Shown here piece by piece: positions 10,467-21,843 of a stretch of DNA of 64,000 nt. The stretch lies in the NCBI GenBank assembly GCA_024195585.1, contig SWBL01000218.1, positions 1 to 64,000 on the forward strand, written 5' to 3'. The stretch's first letter is position 1; each line of letters begins with the position of its first letter. Made by a program: the position numbers and the translations under genes. Source of the DNA: Aureobasidium sp. EXF-3400 (Eukaryota; Ascomycota; Dothideomycetes; Dothideales; Saccotheciaceae). The notes under the pieces were generated by a model, which worked only from the letters and a program-made list of their open reading frames with translations, did not search any database and was not told where the DNA came from.

Positions 10467-12610
10467 TCATGACCACACGTCTTCTTGGTAGGCGTTGCTG
10501 TTGCGCATGGCCTTGACAATGTCCTCTGCCTTGGATTCTGAAATCCCCCTCTGTTCGGCAATGATTTGAGCCAGAACAGTGTTCACCTCACGTGCCATGT
10601 TCGCTGCATCGCCGCAGACATAGAAGTAAGCCTTTTGCTGCAGAAGTCTGTCGATTTCGGCGGCGCGCTGCTTGAGAAGGTGCTGCACATAAACCTTTTG
10701 AGCGCCTTCACGAGAGAAGGCGGTCAACATCTCGAAGCTGTCGCCCATATCGTTCTTGTACGCCTGTGTGACCGTCAGTTCTTTCTGCAATTTCCTCACG
10801 GGGTTTCTCTTTCACATACCTCCCACTCATCTGCATAAATGAAGTCCTCTGCCTTCTTTCGGCAGCCAAAGAACAGCATGGTTTTACCGACTGTCTCACC
10901 GTCGCGTGCCTGCTTGGCGCGCTCCTGGATAAACCCACGGAATGGCGCGACACCAGTACCTGGACCAATCATGATGATGGGCTTGGACGGATCTGAAGGA
11001 AGCTTGAAGTTGGAGTGACGGACGTGGACAGGCACGTGAATGCCGTCGTATTTGTTTCTGGGACCAGTGATTGCGTAGTCCAACCCGTGAGGGTCGGGGT
11101 TAGGGTCACCGTGTTGCTTCTGCTTGAGAGCCAACAAGTAATTGGTAGTGACACCCTTGAGCACGTGTGATGCTCCTGGAATTTCAACAGACTCGACAAC
11201 GGCAGTAATAGAGATCTTGTTCTTTTGCACCAAGGAAGACGAGGAAATGGAGTAGTAGCGGGGCTGGATCTTGTGGAGGCCTTCGATGAAGATGGTGAAA
11301 GGTACCTTGTCCCATGTCTGACCTTGAGACAGGAACTCAAGAAGCTGGGAAAGGTTGTAGTTACGAGCAGCGACCTGCTCATGGAAATAATCCTTATCGT
11401 TGCCCATCTTGGTCATTTCGGCTTTGATGTTGTCGTTGGGCGAGAAGGGCGCAAGAGTCGAAATGAACTGTCTCGAGATTGGTGCGCAGATTTCCATATG
11501 GTAACGGACGACTGCATCATAGGTGGTGGGCGAGGGGAAAGGAATCTTGGCTGTAGCATCTAAACCTTTGACGGAAATGACCATGTGACGTTTCTCACCA
11601 AGGCCGAGGATGTTCAAGAAACGATCGACTTCCTTGCCGGCGTTGGTAGGCCAAATGGCAATGTGGTCGCCAGTGGTGTAAGAGAGATTTGAGCCGCTGA
11701 TGTCGATTTCCATGTGCAGGCAGTTCCTGTCCTTGACGGTGAAAAGCTCCTTGGACTCGGCGATGGGTGCAATGTAGGGGTTGTGAGCATTGAAAGGGCC
11801 CTTTTGCCTGCCCTCCAGATGGTTCTTGTTAGGCTCACCCAGATAGACATCGTCCGACTCGGCGTCCATGTCTGGCTTTTCAGTGACTTCGAGGACGGGT
11901 TCGTATACTGCCTCACGCTCTTGCAAATGCATGGATTCAGCCAGATCCTTCCACATGGGCTCCTTCCAGGCCAGGAAGTCCTCTTCCATAGTGCCGGCAC
12001 CATCGTCACCTTCGCCAGCAGCGCCGACTCTATTGGCACCGAGCCTGTCGAGGAACTTGGTAACGTTGCGAACCATGGAGTTGTAGTGCTCGTAGGTGTT
12101 GTTGCCGAGACCGAAAGCGACGTACTTGAAGTTGGCAAGAGGCTTCTCGGAGATGCCACCTCCCTGGCTGAAGGAAACGTCCTCACTGCTGATGAACTCG
12201 TAGAATTCGACGGCGTTGTCGGTAGGCTCGCCCTCGCCGTAGGTGGCCAGAACAAACATGGCAACCTTGTCTTCGGGGAAGGAGTCGAGGTTCTCAAAGT
12301 CGTATTCCTCGAGATCAGCTGTCATGGTCTTCAAGCCGAAGCGAGAAGAGCCCTCTTTTGCCAGACGCGAGGCATAGTCTTCGGCAGTGCCGGTCTGCGA
12401 ACCATAGAAGATGACGCAGTTCTTGCTGGACTCATCCATCTTTTCAAGAATGTCCCGAGTCTTGCCAGCCTTGGAGGCAGCACCGTTGGCGAGGGAGCCG
12501 GCATAGGGATCTTTGGCGACGGCCCAATAAGTTCCCTTTGTGAAGTAGGCGATAGTGCCCAGGAGGAGAGCAGCCAGGACGACAATGTCGAGCGTGTCGA
12601 GTTGGGCCAT
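10467..12610 (-). CDS. cprA: NADPH-cytochrome P450 reductase
   Basis: ER-membrane diflavin enzyme that passes electrons from NADPH via FAD and FMN to cytochrome P450s. Two exons, 12610-10820 and 10763-10467, intron 56 nt, product 695 aa (usual family length). It has an N-terminal anchor at residues about 8-25 (DIVVLAALLLGTIAYF). The FMN flavodoxin motif is near residue 68 (VIFYGSQTGTAEDYA), the FAD-binding motif near 450 (PRYYSISSSS), and the NADPH-binding GPGTGVAPFRGF near 552. YFYVCGDAANMAREV lies in exon 2, and the C-terminal aromatic Trp (EDVWS) is of the stacking type. The start MAQLDTLD fits the fungal family; the longer in-frame upstream extension is Arg/Pro-rich and rejected. The gene is divergent from PAG1. 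The same window carries a P450 (25685-27472) that would be a client. Confidence 0.96.
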
Positions 12611-13553
12611 GTTGTCGACAGGTGGCGGGAAGGGAATTGGACGTGGACGAGAGAAGCGGCGAAGGCTTGCAGGACGAACAGTCAAGTTAGGTGTCCACTG
12701 GCAGCGGGTGCGGGGCGGGCTTATCGAGAGGACCGCGCAACGGACCAAAAGAGCGGCAAAGACAGCAGAGTGGGCGAGGACACCAAGACCAAGTTTATGA
12801 TGAGAGAAGACAAAAGGAAAGCTGGCAGACCTCAGAAATCACACAGTCTAACGAGATGGCCAGTGTACAACAGTGTTGGGTGGGCCAAGGGGCTCGGGGA
12901 TTATTATGAGTGGCATGATTATTATGCTCAGCAGTCTTTCATGTCCGCATCATGCAGTTGACCGCCGGCAACCGGACTGGAACGAGTGTTTCGAACGGCC
13001 GAATTCCGCCTGCTTCTGCTGCTGCTGCTGCTTTTGCATCGGCTCCACGCTCTGCCGGTGCCGGCTAGACTTCCATACGCACAACATCGGCACTTGGGCA
13101 AGAGAGCAAGAGATGTGAGTGGGCAGTGAGCGGTGCACGGTGGGTATGGCACAATGATGAGACGGCCTCAGGCCGGCAACAACAAGTATTGCGACACAGT
13201 ACAAGTACACTGGCCGTCAGCGATAAGAGTGCAGCGTTCAAGTGTATTGTACCTAGTAGTCTGTATCAAGTAAATGGCCATGTGCAAGCAGCGAGCCAGG
13301 CTGGTGGGAGAGGCTGCTGCTGCCAACCCCACACTCTGTGCATCCACGATTCCAGGGTCACGTCCTACAGTAGGAGCGTGGTGCTCTCAAACGTTCAAGG
13401 TCTGCTCGACGACCGCACCCTTCAGTCGCTTCGTGTGAGAAAAAATCAACCCACCGCCTGGCCCTCTCGCCGTGCCCCGTCTCGTTCTCTCGGACCAACC
13501 GCCTGCGCAGGAGCGGCACCAGGCTCGCCCATGGCGCTGCAGCTAGACGCGCA
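12611..13553. promoter_or_regulatory. Divergent promoter between CPR and PAG1
   Basis: A 943-bp head-to-head spacer. It includes an imperfect CTG/CTT triplet tract (about 13012-13038), C/T-rich leader sequence before PAG1, and a nine-codon uORF directly at the PAG1 start. No gene is supported inside. Confidence 0.5.
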
Positions 13554-13557
13554 ATGA
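13531..13557 (+). promoter_or_regulatory. uORF overlapping the PAG1 start codon (ATGA)
   Basis: ATGGCGCTG... encodes MALQLDAQ and stops at TGA 13555-13557. That stop overlaps the PAG1 ATG (13554-13556) as ATGA. The uORF start has a good context (CCC before, G after the ATG). Such an arrangement could lower PAG1 translation or support termination-reinitiation. Its presence in the mRNA depends on where transcription starts, which the sequence does not show. Confidence 0.45.
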
Positions 13558-16500
13558 ACACTTCCCAAAATGCCTCGCCCTCGCTGCACGACCCGGGCGA
13601 GAGCTTGGATGCCAACAACACCCCGGCCTCATCCTCTGCCCCCGCCTCGGTCTCTGTTCCCCCTTCGACCACTAGAGGCAGAGCCCCCAGCGCCGCCTCG
13701 CGCGCTCCCTCTTCGCGAGCACATACGCCTGCCGCCCAATCTGAATCTGTCGAGCGCAAATCTTCCGTCTCCTACGGTCACCACCGCCAGACGTCCATTG
13801 TCCACGGCTACCAGCACTCGCGCAATCCGAGCCATGTCTCTTCTACAGGCGCCAGCCCCATCAGTCCAGGCATCATCCTCGCCCAAGCACCAAAAGACGG
13901 CCCGACTTTGCGCCAAAGCCCTTCATCCTCGACATTGAATGCCCCTGCCGACCAGGTCCCTTTGCGCCGTCTCGAACGCATGCACAGCGGCCGCATCAAG
14001 CGAGAACATGAGCCTCATCTACACCATCACCACCACCACAACCACCGCCATCATCGCTCGCGATCACGCCAACACCACCAACAAGAGCCCACCACCGTCG
14101 GAGAATATGCCCTTCACCACTTGTTGAACGAGTTCATCAGCGAAGCCAACGACAAAATCAATCGCTGTGTCTCTGAGCGTGATGATGCTTTGATCAGAGT
14201 TGAAGCCATCTGTGGTCCTGGCGCAGACCATGCCTTTGACCAGCTGATAAAGGCTCTGGGCCACATTGTGCGCCCGCGTCCGAAGCCTCTGATAGACGCC
14301 CTCATGATCTGGCGCAAGTCCAAGAGTGACGAATTGACACCAATCCATACCCAGTTGCAGGCTGCTCGTGCCCAAGTGACAAACGGTTCTGCCACTGCTC
14401 GTCGCGCCGATTTGTCTCAAGTCAGTACAAACAGCAGTTCTGCCTCGCTACCTTCTCATACCGACCCTGCTACCATTATCACTCTCGAGCAGAACCTGCG
14501 TCAAGGCGAACGGCGCTCAGCAATTTCCGTGTATATCCTTTGTCGTGTACTCATGCAAGTCATCTCCCAGTGCACGTTGGCTGCTTTGACCAATGACATT
14601 GCTGAGAGGCTTGAGGATGTCATCTATGGCCAGTTGCGTAACTTTGACTCCGAAGCTCTTGCGTATTCGGCTCTGAAACAATCACAATGGAACATGTTCG
14701 GCCAGTTACTGGGTGTCATGGGTAATTTGCGCTTTGACAAGGTTGCCGATCGATACGTCTCGGACCTGGAGGCCGCACAGAGACGCTTGTCCGTCAAAGG
14801 TAATGCTGACAAAGATCTCGAGAATCATACAGCTCTGCTTGTGCATAGCATGCGTTGGCTCAAGATACAGACGCAGCCAGAAGCCGCGTGGGATAAGTCC
14901 TGCGACCTGCTTCATCTTCTGGCAGGCTTCTTTGCAGGCGTACATGGTAAACCGGTCAAGTATGCATATTGCCAGCTATTCGAAGATTTGCTGCTGCCAG
15001 TCGCAAGTAAGGCCACTACTGAACTCAACTCGCCCAAGTGGAGGCAGGTCTTGGACGTTCTCAAAGTCAGACTAAATCAGCTTCTCGCAAAGCCCAAGCA
15101 TTGGGCTCAGGCATTTCCTATATTTGCTGTGACTATTTGCGTATCACCCAATGATGTGTTTCAGCAACAGTGGCTCTCGACTGCCCTTCACCAACTACAA
15201 CCGAAGCTGAAAGAACGCACCACTCGGGGTCATGCTCTCAAAGCATTGTGCCGCCTGGTTTGGGTGTACCTCTACAGAGCTTCCGAAACCCAGCTCACGA
15301 CTTTCAAGAAACTCGACGATATAATCCGGATGGTTTTTATGACGGGCAAGAAGTCATTGCTCTCTACTGAACCCTCTATTGCCGACCCTTTGATACAGCT
15401 GATCCGTATTATTGGGTTCAAGCACCAGGATCTCTGCTTTCGATCCATTATTTTCCCTTTGATGAACGCAGATGTCATAATCACTGGGAGAGATCGTCGG
15501 ATCGAGAACCTCGACCCCGAGAAGATGGTCATTGCAATTCGTGCTTTCCTTGCAATCATGTCTGATCTGGAGAAAGGTGATCAGCCACCGTTCCCTGTCA
15601 GTTTCGAGTGTGATGCCCTTACCGATCCATTTTCGAGGTCGCCCAATTCTCACAGGCGCTCCCTGTCTCAGACTCACGCTCCTGTAAACGGGGCCAAAGT
15701 TGAACGGTTATCCAAGCCCGTCATGACGGCTGGCTTTGGCGATGTCGCAAAGGAGTCATATGTCAAGTTCTGTAAGATCCTGGGTGAGATTACCATTATC
15801 TGCGATGAGACCTTTGGCGGACAGAAAGTCCTTGACGAGAAGTTCTCTGCTCAGACTATACCTAAGACGCCAATGGCAGATGCCTTCAGTTTCAGTCGGA
15901 GGGACGAGTTATTCAACTCACCTGAAGTTCGGCAGAACTTCTACGATCTCCTTCACGTCGCAGTCCAAGCACTTCCTCGGTGCTTATCTCCTCAGATTCC
16001 TTTGAAGAACCTTATCAATTTGCTATGTACAGGAACTGCTCATGTACAAAACCACATCGCCTCGTCATCCGCGCAATCTCTTAAGTCTATCGCGCGTCAA
16101 TCTCATGCTCAACTGGTAACAATTGGATTTGCCCGCTTTATATTCAACTTCGACGATCGTTACGCCACTGTCTCTGCTGGTAGTCTCCTGGGACACGGTC
16201 ATATAGAGAGCACTTTGCGCCTCTATGTCGAACTGTTAGAGATATGGATCGAGGAACTCAAATCACAGCCTCAAATGGCAACACCAGATCTTCATGATGA
16301 TGAGTATGCTCGCGGCATGCCTTCTGACCTCAATCGTTCAAGGGTGTTTGCTCATGTAGATGAAATCGAATCGCATGGGTTGTTCTTTCTGTGCTCGCCG
16401 TCGCGGCACGTTCGAGCGTATGCCGTCAGGGTCCTCAGCCTTATCACCAAGTTTGATACAGCTCTGGGTCAGCCTTCTACACGTATCATCAGTGTTCTTG

Positions 16501-19500
16501 AAGGCAGTTCACAGCAAGTCATTGACGTAAACGATGAGAAGCTCTCGCTAGCCGAGCGCAGTCGGTTGCAGAAGGGTCTCAGGAAAAGCAACATGAACAA
16601 CACTCTTGTGGAACTTTGCAGCAGTGAAACTGTTCACGACTTGGCTCTTTGGTCAAAGGCTTTTCCCAATTTGATACGTCTAAGCTCGCAAATATGTCCT
16701 CAAGCTGTACTCTTGACCAGAGACATAGTCTGTGCGCGCCTCTCACATGCTCATAGGGTCATCAGCACCTTGGCTGAAGGACCCAGAGCCAACACATATG
16801 CTGCCTTAGAGACGGCTTTCTCACAACGCATGGTGGGAAGAACTGCCTTCAGTCCTCCTGAAGTTACGATTGAACAGTGGAAGCTCCACCTGATCTTTGC
16901 ATGCACAACCCTAACTAATACTGGTGGCTCGCAACAACCTCCTGTTCCGAGAGAAAGTTTCCAACACTCGCGCAAAGGCTCCAAAGCCTCCTCAATCAAC
17001 CAAGAGAAGATTGGATCTGCTTGTGAATTGTTCGTAAAAGTCGTTCCGTTTTTGTCTGCGATACATCCAGGAGTTCGGGAGGCAGCTGTCCATGGGCTGG
17101 GCGCGATCAACACCAATCTCTTTCGACCCTTGCTGGAGGCCCTTCAACCATCGGTATCCATCTGTAGCGAAGATGCTAGACAATGGCTTATGATACATCA
17201 GCGATCTCTAAATAGTCCTCGACGAAGCAGGCGAAGTGACTCCTTGCGTACCGAACTCACCCATCTCTACCAGCTTACATCTCATTGTCTGTTTGAGACC
17301 GAGGTGTACAATGACGAATGGATACTGCAGAATCTCGTCAGTTTCACCAAGGATCTTCGGATCTTTCTTAACGATGAGGATGTACAAAACCAGTGGGACT
17401 TCCAGAAGTTACGCACTTACTACTGCGGGCTCGTCGAGGTGTTGTATGAAGGTATACACAAGACTAAGGATCCCATACGTTGGATGCCATTCCACGCACG
17501 AAAAGCTGCTTTCTCCATGATGGAGGACTGGTGCGGGTTTTCTCCAAATCAGACGCAGATAAGACAGAAGGAGAATCATATGAGGAAGTCAATCTTAGAC
17601 CAAGAACAGGATTCTCGCACTCGCGGAAATGTTACGGCGAAGCTGGAGATCGAGAAAAAAGACCTACGAACAGCAGCCCTTAGCGCTATGGCATCACTCT
17701 GTGCAGGACCAGTCATGGTCTCTACCGACGGCCAGATCACTATGCAGTTTGACGTTCGTCGCATGCTTAAATGGATAGATGCCATCTTTGATTCAGCCAG
17801 TGATAGAACGCATGCAACAGGTCGTCGGGCACTGAAGAATCTGTTAGTTCACAATAGCGAGCACAGTTTCCTGCTGTCTCACTCGATCGAAGAGTGCTAT
17901 CATGCTAAGAACCCAAAGGCGCTTTTCAGCTACTTCACTGTTGCTACACAAGTCTTGACAGATGCGGTCGAGGACAGAATACCCTTTTGGAAGATCCTGA
18001 GCGCTGCCTTGTACACTCTTGGGAACGAAAACAGCGAGATTCGCATGAAGTCTGCCCGTCTGTTGAGAACTCTCGAGGAGCGTCTGGGCAAAAGCTCTAA
18101 ACTACAGGATTTAGATATTAGTATTTCTGACAAGACGACTGCAGTCTACAAACTGGCCCAATTCGAAATTTCCCGCAGGCTAGCAAAGCAACATGCAGAC
18201 ATGGCCTTCCACGTCTTCTCAGAGTTTACCAGATACTTTGGAGGTCTCGTACCGGACCATCAACGCAATATGGTCGCAGCCATGCTGCCTTGGATACAGA
18301 CCGTCGAGCTGCAATTACTCCCGAGTGGGGGGCCTACTGCTAGTTCATACATGTTGATGGTCAATCTTTTTGAGATTACGGCGCGAAGTAGCAGTGTCTT
18401 ACACAACGAGATACAAGCACTCTGGCAGGCTCTTGCTACCGGTCCATACGGAGGAAACGTGCAGGTGGTTCTCGACTTTATCATCGCGATATGCCTAGAC
18501 CGCAGGGAACAAAACTTTGTCGACTATGCCAAACAGATCGTAGTCTTTCTTTCTACAACAGCAGCTGGTTTGAAGGTGATTGAGTTCCTCTTGCTACAAA
18601 TCACTCCTAAAGCCATGATCGCCGAGAAGCGACCGCCACCATCAATACCTCAGGACCCGACAAATCTACCATATATTGCGGATCTCGCGCAAGTATTGCC
18701 TATTGGCAATCGACAATCTGGATTGTCCCTCGGTCAACTGGCATTGATGCTCCTTGTCGATCTTGTGGTTTCTCCCGTACAGCTCCCCAAGAACAAGATA
18801 CCTCTTCTGCTACAAGTAGTTGTTGTTCAATGGGACCACTACACACCGTTGGTACAGGATCAGGCAAGGGAGATGCTGGTACACATGATCCACGAGCTTG
18901 TCATTTCACAGATTGGACCAGAGCACACAGGACCAAGCAAACAAGGCATAGAGGACCTGATCGAATCGATCAGACAACACGATCCCAAGGTTGTGTGGTC
19001 CTATGAGGAAACCGACAACAAAGGTCTCAATAGCAACTCTAATGGTGTTCCCGAACCTATGGTATTTGTCATTGAGGAAGTGGTCAGGGTATTGAGCTTC
19101 TCGTATGACGATATAAGAACTGGTGACAACATACGCAGGGACTGGGCAAGGATGAGTTTGGTCTGGGCGACAACTTGTGCAGTGCGTCACGTAGCATGTC
19201 GCTCATTCCAGATCTTCCGCTGCATCATTGACTCGCTTGACAGGCAGATGATGGCAGACATGCTCGCTCGTTTGACAAACACCATTGCCGATGACGAAAA
19301 CGACTGTTTGACTTTCTCTCAAGAGATTCTGATCACGTTAAGGACCATCATCAGCGCTCTTGAACCCGAAGACTTGATTCAATACCCTCAATTATTTTGG
19401 ACCACCAGTGCTTGTCTAGACACCATTTTCGAGCAGGAGTTCCAAGCGAGTCTTTCGATGCTGGATCGACTACTGGACAAGCTTGATCTTAGTGATCCTG

Positions 19501-21089
19501 CCGTGATCAAACTGTTTAACGAGAACAAACCTGCCAAATGGGATGGAGACTTCGAGGGTCTTCAGCCGTTGGTCTACAAGGGTCTAAGGTCGAATGCCTG
19601 TCTCGATCGGTCTCTGGAGATGCTCGAAAGGATGATCAAGCTACCTTCCAGCAGTCTGATTGGTGGCGATAACCGTCTCCTCTTTACGCTTCTTGCAAAC
19701 CTGCCCCGTTATCTCCACTGCTTTGAGGATGATAGCAACGAACAGATATGCTTTGAGTCCGCGGACTCTCTTGCTGGCGTAGCCGAAGCCCAACAACTAC
19801 ATGATCTGGCTCACGCACTGAACGGGTTTGCAAACCAAAGATATCGCAATGCGAACGACTTCTTGACCCAAGTCGTCGCTGCAGCAAGAGCCGCTTGGTT
19901 CCCCGCCATGGAGTATCAGAGCTTGATCTTCCTCATCGGCCTGCTCAACAACCACACCCCATGGTTCCGAGTCACGGTAATGCAGCTGCTGTGTGTTCTC
20001 ATTCCGCAAATTGACATGAGGAGGCCGGAGATTGTCTCCCAAGGCCCTGATCTAATCTCACCCCTCCTGCGTTTGTTGCAAACCAGCTACTGCCAACAAG
20101 CTCTTGATGTGCTTGACAATATCATGTCTGTCACCGGCACACCCCTCGATAACAAGCATCTGCGTATGAGCATGGCAGGATCACACTCGACGCGCGCAAC
20201 ACGCAAAGAGTACGACAGCACCAAGAGTCTCTACGGCATACCCGAAGAGTCTGGCTGGTCAATACCCATGCCAGCCATCCAGGCCGAAAGGGCGAGGAAG
20301 AACGTCATGGCTGTATACTACACTTGTCTGGATACCGCTCCCGCCGATGGCGCAGAGATAAGCAGCACACCCGATGTCGCATTCACTACCGAAGATCAAT
20401 ACGGATCCTACTTCGATCAACGCTCGGCGACAGCAATGTCAGATTCGATACGTGCTGACGGCAGCATGAGCGAGTTGATACTGAAACTCGACAGTCTGGA
20501 TGATTTCTTCGATGATCGAAAACCTATCACGACTAGAGAAGCATCTCGAGGGTCGATTGAGAACCGCGAGAACGTCTACGAGCAGCAAACCCTTCCCATC
20601 TTGCACAAATCGCTAAAACGCAACACTTCGGTAACGTCCTTCCAGAATGGATTCTCGGATACAAGGTTTGCTCTGGCTCGCGAACCAGTTGTCATGAATC
20701 CTGGTGCATTCGCTTCCAGCCCTGCCACAGTCGTGACGAGGCCTGCCCTCCATGCGAGGTCAGTAACCTCACCGATGGCCGCGATGCATCACATGCCTCG
20801 GGTCATAACAGATTTGCAATCCGAAGAGGATACTGGCGATGAGCCTTTCTCTGACGATGACCTCTCGATCTCGCGTATGACGACGTCCGACGATGCTTTA
20901 TCAGTCCATAGCAGCAATTCTCGAGCTCCTTCTACAGTAGGGCTACGAGCCGGATTCCGATCTGGAATGAGAAGACTCACTGGAGGGACTACTGATCGAA
21001 GAGATATCAAAGGATTAGTACGCTTGAGTCCGCAGGTACCACGAGTCCCCACTGTCTGGTTGAGTAACCCAAAGAGCTCAGAGCTCTAG
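13554..21089 (+). CDS. pag1: Cell morphogenesis protein PAG1 (Tao3/Mor2/Furry family)
   Basis: Giant HEAT/ARM-like scaffold of the RAM/MOR network, which acts with the NDR kinase (Cbk1/Orb6) in polarised growth. One uninterrupted frame of 2,511 codons, unusual for this intron-using genome. The first about 185 residues are disordered, Ser/Pro-rich, and include a His-rich tract (about residues 155-180, encoded by CAC/CAT repeats). The conserved Furry N-terminal region begins near residue 190 (VGEYALHHLLNEFISEANDKI) and includes SALKQSQWNMFGQLLGVMGN. Helical repeats follow throughout. The last about 350 residues are Ser/Thr-rich and probably phosphorylated. The start was chosen as the first ATG of the frame; a short uORF overlaps it. 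Length and sequence agree with fungal PAG1 proteins. Confidence 0.94.
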   Translation: MNTSQNASPSLHDPGESLDANNTPASSSAPASVSVPPSTTRGRAPSAASRAPSSRAHTPAAQSESVERKSSVSYGHHRQTSIVHGYQHSRNPSHVSSTGASPISPGIILAQAPKDGPTLRQSPSSSTLNAPADQVPLRRLERMHSGRIKREHEPHLHHHHHHNHRHHRSRSRQHHQQEPTTVGEYALHHLLNEFISEANDKINRCVSERDDALIRVEAICGPGADHAFDQLIKALGHIVRPRPKPLIDALMIWRKSKSDELTPIHTQLQAARAQVTNGSATARRADLSQVSTNSSSASLPSHTDPATIITLEQNLRQGERRSAISVYILCRVLMQVISQCTLAALTNDIAERLEDVIYGQLRNFDSEALAYSALKQSQWNMFGQLLGVMGNLRFDKVADRYVSDLEAAQRRLSVKGNADKDLENHTALLVHSMRWLKIQTQPEAAWDKSCDLLHLLAGFFAGVHGKPVKYAYCQLFEDLLLPVASKATTELNSPKWRQVLDVLKVRLNQLLAKPKHWAQAFPIFAVTICVSPNDVFQQQWLSTALHQLQPKLKERTTRGHALKALCRLVWVYLYRASETQLTTFKKLDDIIRMVFMTGKKSLLSTEPSIADPLIQLIRIIGFKHQDLCFRSIIFPLMNADVIITGRDRRIENLDPEKMVIAIRAFLAIMSDLEKGDQPPFPVSFECDALTDPFSRSPNSHRRSLSQTHAPVNGAKVERLSKPVMTAGFGDVAKESYVKFCKILGEITIICDETFGGQKVLDEKFSAQTIPKTPMADAFSFSRRDELFNSPEVRQNFYDLLHVAVQALPRCLSPQIPLKNLINLLCTGTAHVQNHIASSSAQSLKSIARQSHAQLVTIGFARFIFNFDDRYATVSAGSLLGHGHIESTLRLYVELLEIWIEELKSQPQMATPDLHDDEYARGMPSDLNRSRVFAHVDEIESHGLFFLCSPSRHVRAYAVRVLSLITKFDTALGQPSTRIISVLEGSSQQVIDVNDEKLSLAERSRLQKGLRKSNMNNTLVELCSSETVHDLALWSKAFPNLIRLSSQICPQAVLLTRDIVCARLSHAHRVISTLAEGPRANTYAALETAFSQRMVGRTAFSPPEVTIEQWKLHLIFACTTLTNTGGSQQPPVPRESFQHSRKGSKASSINQEKIGSACELFVKVVPFLSAIHPGVREAAVHGLGAINTNLFRPLLEALQPSVSICSEDARQWLMIHQRSLNSPRRSRRSDSLRTELTHLYQLTSHCLFETEVYNDEWILQNLVSFTKDLRIFLNDEDVQNQWDFQKLRTYYCGLVEVLYEGIHKTKDPIRWMPFHARKAAFSMMEDWCGFSPNQTQIRQKENHMRKSILDQEQDSRTRGNVTAKLEIEKKDLRTAALSAMASLCAGPVMVSTDGQITMQFDVRRMLKWIDAIFDSASDRTHATGRRALKNLLVHNSEHSFLLSHSIEECYHAKNPKALFSYFTVATQVLTDAVEDRIPFWKILSAALYTLGNENSEIRMKSARLLRTLEERLGKSSKLQDLDISISDKTTAVYKLAQFEISRRLAKQHADMAFHVFSEFTRYFGGLVPDHQRNMVAAMLPWIQTVELQLLPSGGPTASSYMLMVNLFEITARSSSVLHNEIQALWQALATGPYGGNVQVVLDFIIAICLDRREQNFVDYAKQIVVFLSTTAAGLKVIEFLLLQITPKAMIAEKRPPPSIPQDPTNLPYIADLAQVLPIGNRQSGLSLGQLALMLLVDLVVSPVQLPKNKIPLLLQVVVVQWDHYTPLVQDQAREMLVHMIHELVISQIGPEHTGPSKQGIEDLIESIRQHDPKVVWSYEETDNKGLNSNSNGVPEPMVFVIEEVVRVLSFSYDDIRTGDNIRRDWARMSLVWATTCAVRHVACRSFQIFRCIIDSLDRQMMADMLARLTNTIADDENDCLTFSQEILITLRTIISALEPEDLIQYPQLFWTTSACLDTIFEQEFQASLSMLDRLLDKLDLSDPAVIKLFNENKPAKWDGDFEGLQPLVYKGLRSNACLDRSLEMLERMIKLPSSSLIGGDNRLLFTLLANLPRYLHCFEDDSNEQICFESADSLAGVAEAQQLHDLAHALNGFANQRYRNANDFLTQVVAAARAAWFPAMEYQSLIFLIGLLNNHTPWFRVTVMQLLCVLIPQIDMRRPEIVSQGPDLISPLLRLLQTSYCQQALDVLDNIMSVTGTPLDNKHLRMSMAGSHSTRATRKEYDSTKSLYGIPEESGWSIPMPAIQAERARKNVMAVYYTCLDTAPADGAEISSTPDVAFTTEDQYGSYFDQRSATAMSDSIRADGSMSELILKLDSLDDFFDDRKPITTREASRGSIENRENVYEQQTLPILHKSLKRNTSVTSFQNGFSDTRFALAREPVVMNPGAFASSPATVVTRPALHARSVTSPMAAMHHMPRVITDLQSEEDTGDEPFSDDDLSISRMTTSDDALSVHSSNSRAPSTVGLRAGFRSGMRRLTGGTTDRRDIKGLVRLSPQVPRVPTVWLSNPKSSEL

Positions 21090-21843
21090 AATATGTTGCG
21101 CAGATAATATGAAGCCATTTAGTTTTTGAAAGAACAGATCTTTATAGCTTCTGCATGTTTGATAATTCGAGAATCCTGCTCGGATCTAGCTCCTTTCGGT
21201 TAATGAGATATGAGAATCACGTGAATAATGTAAGTGAAGACGCTGGACATGAAACCCTGCTCTACATACCTTGCCGTGTAAATCCGCTTGATGAACGCTT
21301 TCGAGAGGATAATACGTAAGGATTGAACATACGAGTCCTGTGGCTATAGTCATGTTCAGCAGCTTGATTTACTGAGACTTGTGCTCTACTATCAATCTAC
21401 TTGTTCCTCCGGCCTAGTTCTGTCGCCTTGTATCATGAGATAAGGGGACGATTTTGGGTGGACATGATCCACTCAGTATGGACTGCAAGCGGCAGTATGG
21501 CCTCGGGCCCAGAGCATGTGTTGACAGTCGATGCTCGTGAGACAGTGGACATGTATCGGCGATATCGAAAATGCCTTAGATTGCCCGATTCGCTCAATGG
21601 CATATCCTATGGTGTGTCTACCATTGGAAATGATAGTAAGAAACTCAATATTCATTGGTCTTGTGGAGCAACCATCGTAGTAGCGGATAAGACTGGCTGG
21701 ATATGTGCTGAATCATTTTCGGGAAGGGCCTTGGCGTTGACCGAGGGCAGTGACCAATTGTAGACAATCTTGTCGAACGATTGATTATACGTGCAGACGT
21801 CCGTTTCCTTCACACACTGTGCCAGAGTAGCGAAGGCAATGTT
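21090..21843. other. Spacer between PAG1 and tubulin cofactor D
   Basis: A 754-bp tandem spacer with the PAG1 3'UTR and the TBCD promoter. A 120-codon open frame at 21401-21763 has no recognisable feature and is not annotated. Nothing else seen. Confidence 0.45.

Noticed and set aside
11714..12961. 415-codon open frame antisense to P450 reductase
   Set aside because: Mirror of a well-supported gene, Val/Gly/Leu-rich from codon bias, no recognisable motif.
21401..21763. 120-codon frame between PAG1 and TBCD
   Set aside because: No recognisable feature and overlapped by equally long antisense frames.
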